Source: Ceratorhiza oryzae-sativae (taxonomy: Eukaryota; Basidiomycota; Agaricomycetes; Cantharellales; Ceratobasidiaceae). Taken from it: a stretch of 25,821 nt of DNA. The notes beneath the pieces are model-generated. The model saw only the letters and a program-made list of their open reading frames with translations. It had not been told where the DNA came from and did not search any database. Within the stretch, counting starts at the first letter, position 1. Each line of letters starts with the position of its first letter. This document shows positions 10,509-21,054 of the stretch, piece by piece. Position numbers and translations under genes: made by a program. The DNA lies in assembly GCA_030998015.1 (NCBI GenBank), contig JARWMV010000187.1, positions 1 through 25,821 of the forward strand, read 5' to 3'.

Positions 10509-11816
10509 TGTTATGGGTCAGGGTACACTTGAATACCTAGAGCTTAAGAAAATTTAGATATGTTAGTATACACTAATTGTACTCAATACTTCTTAGACTA
10601 GAGTAAGAACACTCAAAGTAGTTGCAATGCAATCAAGTAACACTCAAGGTAGTCTTAATCTTTTACAGTGTAAACTGACTAATTTATAGGTATAAAGAGC
10701 AAGACTACTATGGTCAGGTTCCCTTAGATATCTTAAATGTAGTTCAGCCCTAGTCACTTGGACTAACTGATACTAATCTTAATACTAGGCTTAAGTGATA
10801 GCTTATAGGATAGATGGTGGGCTGCCTAATGCATGTACTTCCTCAGCTACAGGTACTTAGATTTCCTCTAATAGCTGGTACTTAATGTCACACTCAATCA
10901 GGCAATATTGTATCCTTATATATCTCTGTATATAAGATACAATGACTCAGACAGTATATAACTAATATGGTACTTTATTCCTCAGTACTAGTTATATAAG
11001 AAATCACACACAGACAAGAGAAATAGAAAGAGAAAAGAAACCAATAACCAGTCTGGGTTGAGTAGAGGATGGAAGGTGGTCTGGAAGGGCCCCAGAGGAG
11101 GTCCTTTTATACCCTGAGGAGGGCATTCCAGAGCCAAATAGATGCATGCATGCCAGTGTGATCATCAAAAGAGGGTACTGCTATACATGGGGTACACCCT
11201 AGCCCAGTATAGGATAAGAGAGTAAAGACAGGGTGTGGATTGAAAGCATTGATGCATCTGAGACCTGCTATTGGCTTGTAGATCATATAATCATAGTATA
11301 TACATGTAATGAACAGAGGCTACATCTCAGTGAGTCATAAGGTGAGTCAGAGAAGCTTCTGGATCAATTTGGAAAGCTCTCCTGACTCACTGGAGTCATT
11401 AGATCTTGATTGATGGTCCAGTAAGATTCTAATGATCTTTGGGCCATTCCGGCACAAGGATCTGGTGGATCGCGACAATCTTTGGGCAGCAGATACTGCC
11501 AAAGATTAGCTATCAATAGAGCATAAGTTCGCTTTGATAGCGTAAGCGGTTGCCAAGATATGAGCAGTGCAATGTTGTAATCAATATCTCCTGATAAGAG
11601 GAAATATTGCAACCTCTGTATCTCTCTGAGATCTTATTGTAAAAACTTAATGAAATACACGTTGGAAAGTGGGAAATTTGTACTATTTAATGGAATGGAA
11701 AATAGTACAATTTGGAGTGCATACAAATTCAAGTATTTCACAATTTAATTATAGAGGCATTGCTTAAGGTTGGCAGAGCAGACTAAAATAATAGAAAATG
11801 TTAGTGATCCATAACA
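10509..11816 (-). repeat. LTR1: 1308-bp gypsy-type LTR, probably a 3' LTR
   Basis: It reads TGTTATGG...CCATAACA with short inverted ends. Its sense is minus: a TATA box (TATAAAAGG, minus strand, about 11111-11103) precedes an AATAAA signal (10979-10974), as in LTR3. On its 5' side in that sense sits a G7 tract (11817-11830), so it looks like a 3' LTR. Its own flanks (CAGAT left, TAGCC right) do not match, so it is not a clean solo LTR. It has the same length as LTR3 but differs at many positions, and it is clearly less like LTR2 than LTR3 is. It interrupts H gag on its left. Confidence 0.93.
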
Positions 11817-11830
11817 TAGCCCCCCCAGTC
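11817..11830 (-). other. Candidate polypurine tract next to LTR1
   Basis: On the minus strand ACTGGGGGGGCTA lies directly before the TGTTATGG start of LTR1. Composition and position fit the plus-strand primer of an LTR element. It lies about 18-31 bp downstream of the stop codon of gene X. A chance G-run cannot be excluded without the matching 5' LTR. Confidence 0.5.
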
Positions 11831-11847
11831 TAGTATGTCAACTCACA

Positions 11848-12268
11848 TTAGAGAGAATCATATCCCTCATCATCAAAGCTGATGTAAATGTGCTCCCTTT
11901 CCTTTCCCTTGTTATTAGGACAAGGTTCAGGAGTACTGGCAGGCAAAGGAGGGCAGGGGCCACTGAGAGTCTCAGAATCTGAATCTTCATCTCCAAGAGA
12001 AGGCTCAGGGCTCAAAGAAGGTTCTGCAGCCTCAGAGGCTTTGTTCCCATAGAGAACTCTAAGGCAAGCATTAAGCTTCTTATCCTTCTGCCCTGCCCAG
12101 CATTCTTCATATTTAGCCTTAGCTGTCCTATGAGAATATTCCTCTGATAGGGCCACCAAGTAGTGCTAATTATGAGTCAGTAAATGAAGAAAGCATGAAC
12201 TAGGAGATGCTTACTACATTGTTGCCCCAAACAGCAGGTACTCCATCATCTGTGGGCAACTCCCAGCA
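11848..12268 (-). pseudogene. Gene X, 3' part (end of exon 1, intron, exon 2)
   Basis: This is the continuation of the gene at 23785-24417, separated from it by the hAT element. Eighteen codons remain after the target duplication (CWELPTDDGVPAVWGNNV, 12268-12215). A 49-nt intron follows (donor GTAAGC at 12214, ACTGAC branch-like site, acceptor ATTAG ending 12166), then exon 2 (12165-11848, 105 residues and stop). Exon 2 has a charged helical start (ALSEEYSHRTAKAKYEECW) and a Ser/Pro/Glu-rich tail with SLSPEPSLGDEDSDSE, ending HIYISFDDEGYDSL. I do not recognise a family. The rest of the window suggests a protein of about 334 residues when uninterrupted. It ends about 31 bp before LTR1. Confidence 0.75.
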
Positions 12269-12276
12269 CCCATAAG
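12269..12276. repeat. Left target-site duplication of the hAT element
   Basis: CCCATAAG is repeated exactly at 23785-23792, immediately outside the two terminal repeats. Eight bases is the standard hAT duplication length. The sequence falls within the His-Pro-Tyr-Gly codons of gene X. Confidence 0.93.
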
Positions 12277-12290
12277 TAAAGATGTCAAGC

Positions 12291-12525
12291 TGGAATCCTG
12301 CATGCCAGAATTCTGGCTTCTGGCAGCAAAAAATCTGGCAAATTCCAGCAATGCCAGCACCAGCACAGCACTGGAGTTGCATTTGTTGACTGAGTTCCCA
12401 CCCAGCATGCTTGCGGATTCCGGTGTGTAAGTGCTGCTGTTCTGGCACTTTGCTGGCGGAATTCCGGCAACCTGCTGGTAATATTCTGGCAGGTGAGGCA
12501 TGTTCTCAATATGCTGCAAGCCCAA
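12291..12525. repeat. hAT left subterminal repeat cluster
   Basis: Many copies of TTCTGGC, TTCCGGC, TCTGGCA and their complements GCCAG/GCCAGAA lie within 230 bp of the left terminus, including the palindrome GCCAGAATTCTGGC (about 12302-12315). Such clusters are the usual transposase-binding region of hAT ends. Both CCGG and CTGG/CCAG versions occur, as expected if CpG copies have decayed. Confidence 0.75.
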
Positions 12526-12666
12526 GTGTGCATGTCAGGCTGAAGTTTTTGAATAGACAGCAGGAGAATAAGTCAATCGTGCATGAAAATGTACAGAAGA
12601 TTGCAACAGTTGTGTAAATACACATGAGAAATTGTAAAGCATTGTATCAGAGAAACATTATATTGG

Positions 12667-13611
12667 TCAAGCAACAGATTTGCCAGTCACATCCACATCT
12701 GCCTTCTCCTTCTCCTTCCCATGCAACAGCAGCTTCAGTGTCCCTGGCTTCACCAGGCCTGCCTTCAAGTATGAGCCAAGTGTTGCTGTAGCTTGAATCA
12801 TGTGTGGTGAGAGGTTATGCCAGTGCTTTGACATGAGTGAGCCCACAAACAAGAATGCATGCTCAACATCAACACTTGACACTACAACCATTATCAGAAA
12901 CACACCAATCTTAAAGTAAGTATGTACCAGGGCAACTCAGAACATCAAGGGCCATCTGTGTTAACCCATTCTCCTTGTTTCCACAGTGTCGCTGACTGTA
13001 CCACCACACAAGCAGGTTGAATGGGGTGCGTTTTCCATCTACAATGTTGAAGATAGGTGTCCCTAACAGCAACGTTAGTACTTAAGCATTGAGCTGATTG
13101 TGTCATACTCACCATTCACAAATTCACCAACTGGGGATGACAATGGTGTGGCAGTGTTGTCGACAGTAGATAAAAGAAGATCCATAAATGACTGAGCAAC
13201 ATAAAGTTAGATGTATATAACAAAAAGAGGATATACTTACACTGAACCTGAACAATGCTGTCTTGCTTGACAATTCTTCAGCCTGGGGCTCAGGTTCAAC
13301 ATGCTTTGGCCAGTAGTGTTCATGCCAAATCTCCTTGGCCAGTTTTATAGCAACCTCAATCCACTCTTCTTCCCATTCAACAGCCCTCATGTAGTGTACA
13401 CACATCAATGGATGTAAGACTGTAGAAAGGGAATTAGCAGCTGACAGCAATTGAAGTGAAAGTAAGTATGCAGAGCAAGCCAGTAGAGTGACAACTCATC
13501 AGTCTTCTGATAGTAATGGTTGAGGACAACCTGGGTGCAATTGGCAGTGTGACAGAGATAGAGAGAAATCGACCTGTTGTTGGAGATGCAACCATAAACC
13601 TCATTGAGCAT
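12667..13611 (-). pseudogene. hAT transposase, C-terminal part with dimerisation domain
   Basis: The C-terminal piece of the transposase that excises and reinserts the element. The C-terminal end (12903-12667) contains the hATC dimerisation motif, SSVDVEHAFLFVGSL then HNLSPHMIQA and GSYLKAGL, close to the Agaricomycete hAT pattern. Upstream are WEEEWIEVAIKLAKEIW (about 13360-13310) and HYYQKTDELSLY (about 13530-13495). Between them are short non-coding gaps with splice-like ends and stops. Arg positions of the usual SKRRHNL stretch are His and Trp here, as CpG transitions would give. At 13611 it is interrupted by element C, and the frame continues at 18241. The interval 12526-12666 shows only the probable 3' UTR. 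Confidence 0.85.
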
Positions 13612-13865
13612 TGTTGAGTATACGCACGAAAAGACTTGCTGATTGATACCTAGCCACAGCGTGGCTGTGATGATGGCGCTTACGCACTGCCCTGATCATG
13701 TACTGCTTAGCAGTTCATACTTGATGTATTGCCTCGTATCTTATCTACAGTAGTATAGCTTTACGGATGCTACATAGTATATATACGCCTATGTACATAT
13801 GCTTATACTGTACCAGCAGATTCCTCCACTCAAATCTATATAGTTAACTGCGCATTTATTCAACA
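13612..13865 (+). repeat. Element C 5' LTR
   Basis: A 254-bp LTR, direct repeat of 17982-18235. It contains a TATATATACG stretch (about 13778-13788) that could serve as the core promoter. AGCAT precedes it. Confidence 0.95.
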
Positions 13866-13880
13866 GGTTATGAGCCCTGG
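13866..13880 (+). promoter_or_regulatory. Element C PBS matching the initiator tRNA-Met anticodon arm
   Basis: GGTTATGAGCCCTG follows the 5' LTR directly. It is complementary to the CAGGGCTCATAACC anticodon stem-loop of eukaryotic initiator tRNA-Met, the half-tRNA primer site known for copia and Ty5-type elements. This tRNA sequence is from general knowledge, not from this window. Confidence 0.85.
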
Positions 13881-13949
13881 CAGACTATAACCTACTAGCT
13901 TCAATACCAACTACCGACCTCCATATTTTATCGCATATGCTGCCTCACT

Positions 13950-16900
13950 ATGGCCTCTCCTGGTGCCCCTACGCCCGACCCCTCAACGTCGAGTGCTGCC
14001 AAAGTTTCGGTGTCAATCAGTTTGGGTATGCACAAAATAGACAAACTTACCGGCCAAGACAACTATGTTGTCTGGTGCATGCGAATGGTTGATATTCTAG
14101 TCGACTGCGGCTTATATGATTATGTCGATGGAACACTGGTTGACCCAGGCTCAAGTAAGGCCATTGACAGTGCAAAATGGACGTTGAATGATAGAAAAGC
14201 ACTTAGCGCAATACGATTACACTGCTCTGATGCTATATCTGTCCAACTTGTCCGATTCAAGTCCTTGAAAGAATGCTGGAACCACCTAGATTCGTTATAC
14301 AAGTCTTCGTCTCTACTTGGATTAATTTCCACACGAAATCGCTTCTACCGCACCATTATGTGGGACGATCAGTCACTTGAAGGACATATGCATGATTTAC
14401 AAATTGCTGCAGACGAACTTACTGTGCTAGGAGAGACCTTGACCAAGCTTGATTATGCTCTACAGGTTGTTGGATCGCTGCCTGTCGCTTGGCAAACTTT
14501 TATAGGTACAATATCCTGGCGTGTAGACCAAACTAAGCCTGATAAACGCGACAAATATGCATCGGACTTACTGGCTAGACTAATGGATGAAGAACGTTGC
14601 CGCCAAGGTGCTATGAGCAGATCAGATGTTGCCCTATTTGCCAAATCAACCCCCAATCGCCCTAAATCGAACAAGTCTAATCTTGAGTGCCATAACTGCA
14701 AGAAAAAGGGGCACGTCATAAAGGATTGTTGGGCCAAAGGGGGAGGAGCCTACAAACCTGGAGGTGGACGTCGGAAGCATGGAGGACAAGGGAACAGCAA
14801 GAGCGATGAAGCCAACACCACTGTCGAAATGGCCTGCATGGCCCATAAAGAAGCTATCCTGAGGGGTAGCTGGCTGCTTGATAGTGCCACATCATCGCAT
14901 ATAGTCGCGGATCAAGTCGATTTCGTGAGCTATACCCCCTCACATACCACAGTTAGTGGCATAGGCGGAGATGCCAACATTATCAGCCGCAGAGAAGTTG
15001 TAGTATGACTCATAGGCCAGAATGGCAAGTGCACAACACTGCGCCTCCATGATGTCACCCATGTACCAACAGTGCCAAATAATCTCCTTGCTGTTGGGAG
15101 AATGACGAACGCTGGCATGTTGCTTAAGGCCCAAGATGATTGGTTCAACATTTACAGCCCAAATAAGTCAATGATTGGAAGGGCAATCAAGCGCCCTGCC
15201 AGAGAAAATGGCTGCCTCTATGTAGTAATGCTAGAGGTACAACGCGAAAAGGCAAAAGCACTGGAAACCACGCATATAGCGCGAGCCTGGGATGAATGGC
15301 ACTGAGCACTGGGGCACGTGTCGTTAGAGGCCATATGGGTAATGAACAAGGAGGGAATGGTCAAGGGAATGGAGCTGAAAGGACTGATGCTGCAGAACCA
15401 CTTCTGCAAGCCATGTGTCGAGGCAAAGCATAAGGCTGCTCCGTTCCCATCTAAGTCTGAAACAAAGGTTGACAAGATTGGCAATCTTATGGTATCAGAC
15501 ATCTGGGGACCTGCATCAACAGCCACAATTGGAGGCTTCAAGTACTACATATCATTTACAGATGTAGCCACGTGGTTTACAATACTATATTTTATGCAGG
15601 ACAAGACCAAGGTTGCCGACCGATACAAAGAATATGAAGCTTTTATAGCTAATCTACACAACCAGAAACTACGCACTGTGTGATTCAATAATGGCCGGGA
15701 ATACCTAAATGTGCCCCTACTAGCACATATAGCCTCCCAAGGCACTTCGTACAAAACCACTGCCCCTCACTCATCAGCGCAGAATGGCATTGCCGAACGT
15801 CTGAACCAAACAATCGCCGATCAAGGGCATGCAATGCGAATTGCTGCCCAACTCCCTAAGGCCCTATGGATGGAGGCCTTCCGCCATGCGTGTTACCTAA
15901 AAAACCGCACTTATACATGTGCTCTAGACAAAAAGAAAACCCCCTACAAACTTATGTACAGCAAGAAGCCAGACCTCAGTGCTCTATGCGAGTTTGGGTT
16001 GCTGTGCTGGGTTCTTGATCAGAGTGGGAAGAACACAAAGTTAGATGCAAAATCAAACAAGTGTACCTTTGTTGGTATCGACATAGGTGGAAAAGCCTGG
16101 CGTTACTGGAGTCATCAACAGCGAACTGTTCTAGTATTGCGAAACATGAAGTTCCCGCCGACGCTGTCAGATAAAGAACAAGAGGACAACAAACAACTCA
16201 CCAGAGTGCCCTTCGAGGGGGAGTCAAAACCCCTATCTGAACCCAGGCAAGCTCCTGCAAGAACTGGGCCAACAACACTGGTCAAAGCATCAAAACTGGA
16301 CACACCTAGCGCACCGATCAAGGCTGCACCACCACCATTACCCAAGATCATGGAACGATCACGCCAAAACCTACCCTGCTTGCCATACAATGAAATTGTG
16401 AAGCATGGCAAGACAGCCAACCCTCACGCCAAATACGATGTCTTCGGACTGTATGTAAGTGATGCCTCAAAGCGAGAGGATGCAAATGTCACTTATGAGG
16501 ACTATGCCCATGTTGCAAGCGAGGATGCTACATATGACAATGCATATAGCCTCGATATCGTTGTGGATATATCATTGAAAGCTGAGTCAGCAAACAAGAG
16601 TGATAAGCCAAATTACCACAAGGCAATGAAAGGTCCTGACTGAGACCTATGGCGTGATGCAACCGAAGCCAAAGTCAATCAACTGAAAGCTGCAGGAACA
16701 TTTGAGCTAGTTGAATTACTGGCTGAAAAGAAAGCGATTAAATGCAGCTGGGTATTGAATTGAAAATGCGACGCCAACAGGAAGGTGGTACAACACAAAG
16801 CTTGGCTAGTAGCAAAAGGGTACTCACAAATTGAGGGTATCGATTATAACCTCACATTTGCACCCGTACTACGACTAGACGTGTTTCACTGCTTATGCGC

Positions 16901-17974
16901 GATTGCAGCAGTCCTTGACATGGATATGACTCAGCTGGATGTCATAGGGGCCTACCTGAATGGAAAGCTTGATGAAGAAATCTACATGGAGCAGATACCC
17001 AGTTTTAGCGACAGTACTAAACACGTGCTACACTTACTGAAAACGCTCTATGGACTCAAGCAGTCTGGGCAAGTATGGAACTGCCACTTGCACAAGGCAC
17101 TCCTAACTCTAGGATATATGCACCTGTTCTCTGACTCTTGTGTCTATCGTCGCCAAAAGCTCAATAAAATATCAGTTTTAGCATTCCACATTGACGATGT
17201 CGCCATAATCACCTTGAGAGGTTACTCTGCACACGTCAAGGGGGAGCTAATGACATTATTCGACATGCGTGACTTGGGAGAACTCAATCATTTTGTCAGA
17301 TTCAGAATCACTCGAAATCGATACAAGCGTACTATCACGCTATCGCAGGACGCATATATTAAATCTGTTATCAAGCACGCTGGTATGGAAGGTTGCAACC
17401 CATCCAATACCCCTATGTCTCGCACCACTGTACTTGACCAATATACTGGTGTATCACCAGACTACCCATATTCAACAATTATAGGTGCACTTATGTATGC
17501 AGCCTTAGGCACTCGACCAGACCTCACCTACCCTGTGCAGCATCTTGCACAGTTCTTGACTTGCTACAGTCCAGAGCACATGACAGCGCTGAAGCACATA
17601 CTGCGATACACTGCTGGAACAACCGACCGATCAATTACTTACAATGGTCTGGCCGATGGTGGTAAACTACTAGAAGTTGGCTACGTCAACGCCAACTGGG
17701 GACTTGACATACTTGACTGCCAATCTGTATCCAGCATGGTATTTATACTTGCATCAGGGCCGATCGCATGGAGTTCAAAGAAACAAGCGACCATATTGCT
17801 TTTGTCAATGGAAGCCAAATATATGGCTATGTCTTATGGTACATTGAGAATGGCGAAATCGTGACCCCTCATATTGTGGGAATTGACAACCTTGCCAACG
17901 GCTTTACTAAGCCTTTACCCGCTCCTGATTTCTCCTGTTTATTTTCTGTTTTAATGAGCTTGTCTTACGTTTGA
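13950..17974 (+). pseudogene. Element C gag-pol (copia polyprotein)
   Basis: A single frame from ATG 13950 to about 17840, broken only by TGA codons at 15006, 15303, 15681, 16641 and 16761. Order is as in copia: gag with knuckle CHNCKKKGHVIKDC (14688-14729); protease WLLDSATSSHI (about 14871-14902); integrase with CKPC finger and core VSDIWGP, FNNGREY, GIAERLN; RT with DVIGAYLNG and FHIDDVAII (about 17187-17213); RNase H. Key residues are lost. The protease has DSA where DSG is usual, the integrase second Asp is Asn, and RNase H has YVNANW for YSDADW and MEAKY for AEAEY. At about 17838 a deletion shifts the frame; the RNase H tail (NGEIVTPHIVG...FTKPLP) continues in another frame to 17974. 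Confidence 0.95.
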
Positions 17975-17981
17975 GGGGGAG
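17971..17981 (+). other. Element C polypurine tract
   Basis: TTGAGGGGGAG abuts the TGTTGAG start of the 3' LTR, the normal plus-strand priming position in copia elements. Confidence 0.88.
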
Positions 17982-18235
17982 TGTTGAGTATACACATGAA
18001 AAGACTTGCTGATTGATACCTAGCCATGGCGTGGCTGTGATGATGGCGCTTACACACTGCCCTGATCATGTACCACTTAGCAGTTTGTACTTGATGTATT
18101 GCCTTGTATCTTATCTACAGTAGTATAGCTTTACAGACACTACATAGTATATATACGCCTATGTACATACACTTATACTGTACCAGCAGATTCCTCCACT
18201 CAAATCTATATAGTTAACTGTGCATTTATTCAACA
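17982..18235 (+). repeat. Element C 3' LTR
   Basis: A 254-bp direct repeat of the 5' LTR, followed by AGCAT at 18236-18240. At several CpG sites present in the 5' LTR (for example ACGCACG) this copy has TpG or CpA. Confidence 0.95.
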
Positions 18236-18240
18236 AGCAT

Positions 18241-19789
18241 GTTGTACTGGACTATGACATTGGTAAGGAGGGGGACCTTCACCTTCAACAACTGTTTGGT
18301 GGAAATCCATAGCAGCTAAGATTACAGGTGAGCAGCAGAAACCAATGGACCATAATATTACTCACCTGTAGTACCATCAGAAGCCCTCAAATGCAGGCAT
18401 GGTCTTTGGGGAGCAGTTGCTCTCTGCAGGGGGTGAATGAGTAGTTCTGCTGGTAGTGTGTGCTTTAAGACTATTAGCAAACATGCCTCACACACAAGGC
18501 TAGGTAGATGTGTATGTACAGGCCCAGCCATGTGCAATCAGTGTTGTCTAACAACTCCTCAGACGAGTTCCAGCAGGTTACAATGTCCTGCAAAATGCTA
18601 TGTGGGGTGGGGGTATTGGTTGCCTTGCACAATGCCTTGAATGCAGCCTTTGTGTTTGGCATATAGCGCAGGCATTTTGCTTTGCATGCAACCTGAAACC
18701 AAGGTCAGCTTGGTTATAGCTTTTAGGTAAATGGTCTGGACTCACCTTGTGGAAGCATTTCATCACACAATGAAACTCCTCATCCTCTGGTGACCCTGAC
18801 TTGATGTCAGGCAGTTTGACCTCCTCTTCATCGCCAAGCCTGTTGAGCATGCTTGACAGTGCATTCCCGTCATCTTTGGAATCAGACTAGAGGTGCAACT
18901 TAGTACACTTGTCTACACTGCTGGTTGTGGAGCTTACCTCATCCAACAGGATATCCTGAAAATTGTCATTGTTGTCATCAATGCCAGCTTGGGCAGCATT
19001 CTCAAGTTGTTTGTGTTTCACTTGGAAGGGGAGGGTGATGGCCTACAGCAAAGTTAAACATGATGAGTCAGCATCAAAACAAGTGATGGAACAAAAACAA
19101 ACAAACCTTAGCAACAAGATTATAGACATGTAAGACACAGAAGATGTGACATGTTGGCCCTGTTAGCCAATTAAGTCCATACTTCACCATATATTCCATC
19201 ATCATCTTGTGATTTGCTGCATTGTTGCCAACAGCTCCCCAAACCTGTCATAGATGTTTGTAATCATGTCAGCAAATACAAGCCAGAGAACTTACCTGGT
19301 GCTTGATCTTAAATTTGCAGAGTACAGCATATAATGTCTGGGCAAGGTGAACACTGGTGTGTGACTTGGCAAAGCTGGACCAGTATATTAAGTACATTAT
19401 GGATTAAAGAACCAGAACACCTACTTCAGACATTCAAGGATGAATCATTCAATTTCAACAGGTGTGTTCAGTGTACATGCCTTGAATTTGAATAGAACTA
19501 ATCCCAAAAAGTTGAATCCATTGCTGCTTTGGAACAGATCGAGCACAATATGGAATACACCTACATGATCCTGGCATATGTAGAGTAAATATAGACCAAA
19601 TAAATGCATTTGTAAGAGTCTGTACCTTCAATATATTGACAAGATCAGCCTGGGTCACTTTGTAGAGGCATCGCATATCCTTAGATAGCGTATCACAGTT
19701 TGGTTTGTGCTTTTTTGCATCAGGATGCAGAAGTGGCTGAAGCTGGGAGCCAATTAACTACTGGATCAGCTTTGTTATTGATAGAGTAC
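18241..19789 (-). pseudogene. hAT transposase, central catalytic part
   Basis: The RNase H-fold region of the hAT transposase, on the minus strand in several exon-like pieces. From the 5' side these are DTLSKDMRCLYKVTQADLV (about 19690-19635), VFHIVLDLFQSSNGFNFLG with the likely first catalytic Asp (about 19555-19500), VGNNAANHKMMMEYMVKYGL then GPTCHIFC (about 19240-19150), an acidic stretch, DIVTCWNSSEELL (about 18587-18550), and VPLLTNVIVQYNML (about 18280-18236), which runs into element C. Usual Arg in TRHIRC and TRWNS are Cys or Phe here. In-frame stops are present between pieces. The N-terminal zinc-finger region is absent because LTR2 abuts the coding sequence at 19790. Confidence 0.85.
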
Positions 19790-20913
19790 TGTTATGGGTC
19801 AGGGTACACTTGAATATCTAGAGCTTAAGCAAATGTAGATATGTTAGCATACACTAATTGTACTCAATACTTCTTAGTCTAGAGTAAGAAGGCTCAAAGT
19901 AGTTGCAATGCAATCAAGTAACACTCAAGGTAGTCTTAATCTTTCACAGTGTAAACTGACTAATTTATAGGTATAAAGAGCAAGACTACTAAGGTCAGGT
20001 TCCCTTTGATATCTTAAATGTAGTTCAGCCCTAGTCACTTGGACTAACTGATACTAATCTTAATACTAAACTTAAGCGATAGCTTATAGGATAGATGGTG
20101 GGCTGCCTAATGCGTGTACTTCCTCAGCTACAGGTACTTAGATTTCCTCTAATAGCCGGTACTTAATGTCACACTCAATCAGGCAATATTGTATCAGGTC
20201 CTTTTATACCCTGAGGAGGGCATTCCAGAGCCAAATAGATGCATGCATGCCAGTGCAATCATCAAAAGAGAGTACTGCTATACTTGGGGTACACCCTAGC
20301 CCAGTATAGGATAAGAGAGTAAGGACAGGGTGTGGATCGAAGGCATTGATGCATCTGAGACCTGCTATTGGCTTGTAGATCATATTATCATAGTATATAC
20401 ATGTAATGAACAGAGGCTACATCTCAGTGGGTCATCAAGTGAGTCAGAGAAGCTTCTGGATCAATTTGGAAAGCTCTCCTGACTCACTGGAGTCATTAGA
20501 TCTTGATTGATGGTCCAGTAAGATTCTAATGATCTTCAGGCCATTCCGGCGCGAGGATCTGGTGGATCGCAACGATCGTTGGGCAGCAGATACCACCGAA
20601 GATTAGCTATCGATAGAGCACAAGATCGCTATGATAGCATAAGCGGTTGCCAAGATATGAGCAGTGCAATGTTGTAATCAATATCTCCTGATAAGAGGAA
20701 ATATTGCAACCTCTGTATCTCCCTGAGTTCTTAAGATAAAATCACGATAAAATATGCGTTGGAAAGAGGAGATTTTGTACTATTTAATGGAACACAAATA
20801 GTACAATTTCAGACGCATACAAATTCATTTAATTTCAAGAAAAATTACAGAGGCATTGCTTGAGGTTGGCAGAGAAGACTAAAATAATAGAAAAATGTTA
20901 GTGATCCATAACA
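19790..20913 (-). repeat. LTR2: 1308-bp family LTR with a 184-bp internal deletion
   Basis: Same family and orientation as LTR1, TGTTATGGG...CATAACA, but 1124 bp. Compared with LTR1 it lacks the segment equivalent to about 10915-11098. In LTR sense that removes everything from just downstream of the TATA box through the AATAAA signal. Over most of its length it resembles LTR3 much more than LTR1. Its flanks (AGTAC left, CAGAC right) do not match, so it is not a simple solo insertion. CAGAC does match CAGAT left of LTR1 at 4 of 5 positions. Confidence 0.92.
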
Positions 20914-21054
20914 CAGACCAAGGAGGATGTTGGGAGATAGATTTGATCCACTTGAGGATAGCATGGTTGTGAGGGGAGGGTGGTAAGGATTCGAGCTCTG
21001 GGAGCTTCATTTTGTAGACTATTGGTACAATGGTAAGGGAGGAAATGGTACACA
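20914..21054 (-). pseudogene. Probable element H gag N-terminus (ATG 21010)
   Basis: ATG at 21010-21008 opens a 97-nt coding stretch (MKLPELESLPPS, then AILKWIKSISQHPPW) that reaches LTR2. Joining it to the H gag sequence left of LTR1, with one copy of the (G/A)TCTG duplication, continues in frame as HPPWSEKCQDLLVSYEDRL with no stop. The leader 21049-21011 is short, as usual in fungal elements, and is itself interrupted by LTR3. The alternative is that this is hAT-internal sequence and the frame match is chance. Only a full H copy elsewhere can decide. Confidence 0.6.

Larger units (their letters stand above)
13612..18235 (+). mobile_element. Element C: Ty1/copia retrotransposon inserted in the hAT transposase
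   Basis: A 4624-bp copia element coding on the plus strand. LTRs of 254 bp (13612-13865 and 17982-18235) start TGTTGAG and end TTCAACA. A perfect duplication AGCAT (13607-13611 and 18236-18240) flanks it. The PBS, a single gag-pol frame and the PPT are in the expected order. The transposase reading VIVQYNML (right flank) joins NEVYGCIS (left flank) in frame when C is removed. By eye 16 of 254 LTR positions differ and all are transitions. Five TGA codons, lost catalytic residues and a 3' deletion make it inactive. Confidence 0.97.

Noticed and set aside
12200..12533. Three overlapping minus-strand open frames left of the hAT transposase
   Set aside because: Most of their length is subterminal repeat; only the part left of 12269 is coding, as gene X.
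10509..20913. LTR1 and LTR2 as the two LTRs of one complete element
   Set aside because: They are more diverged from each other than LTR2 is from LTR3, no PBS follows LTR2, transposase coding abuts LTR2 directly, and the interval crosses the hAT boundaries. The 4-of-5 flank match is reported as a finding instead.
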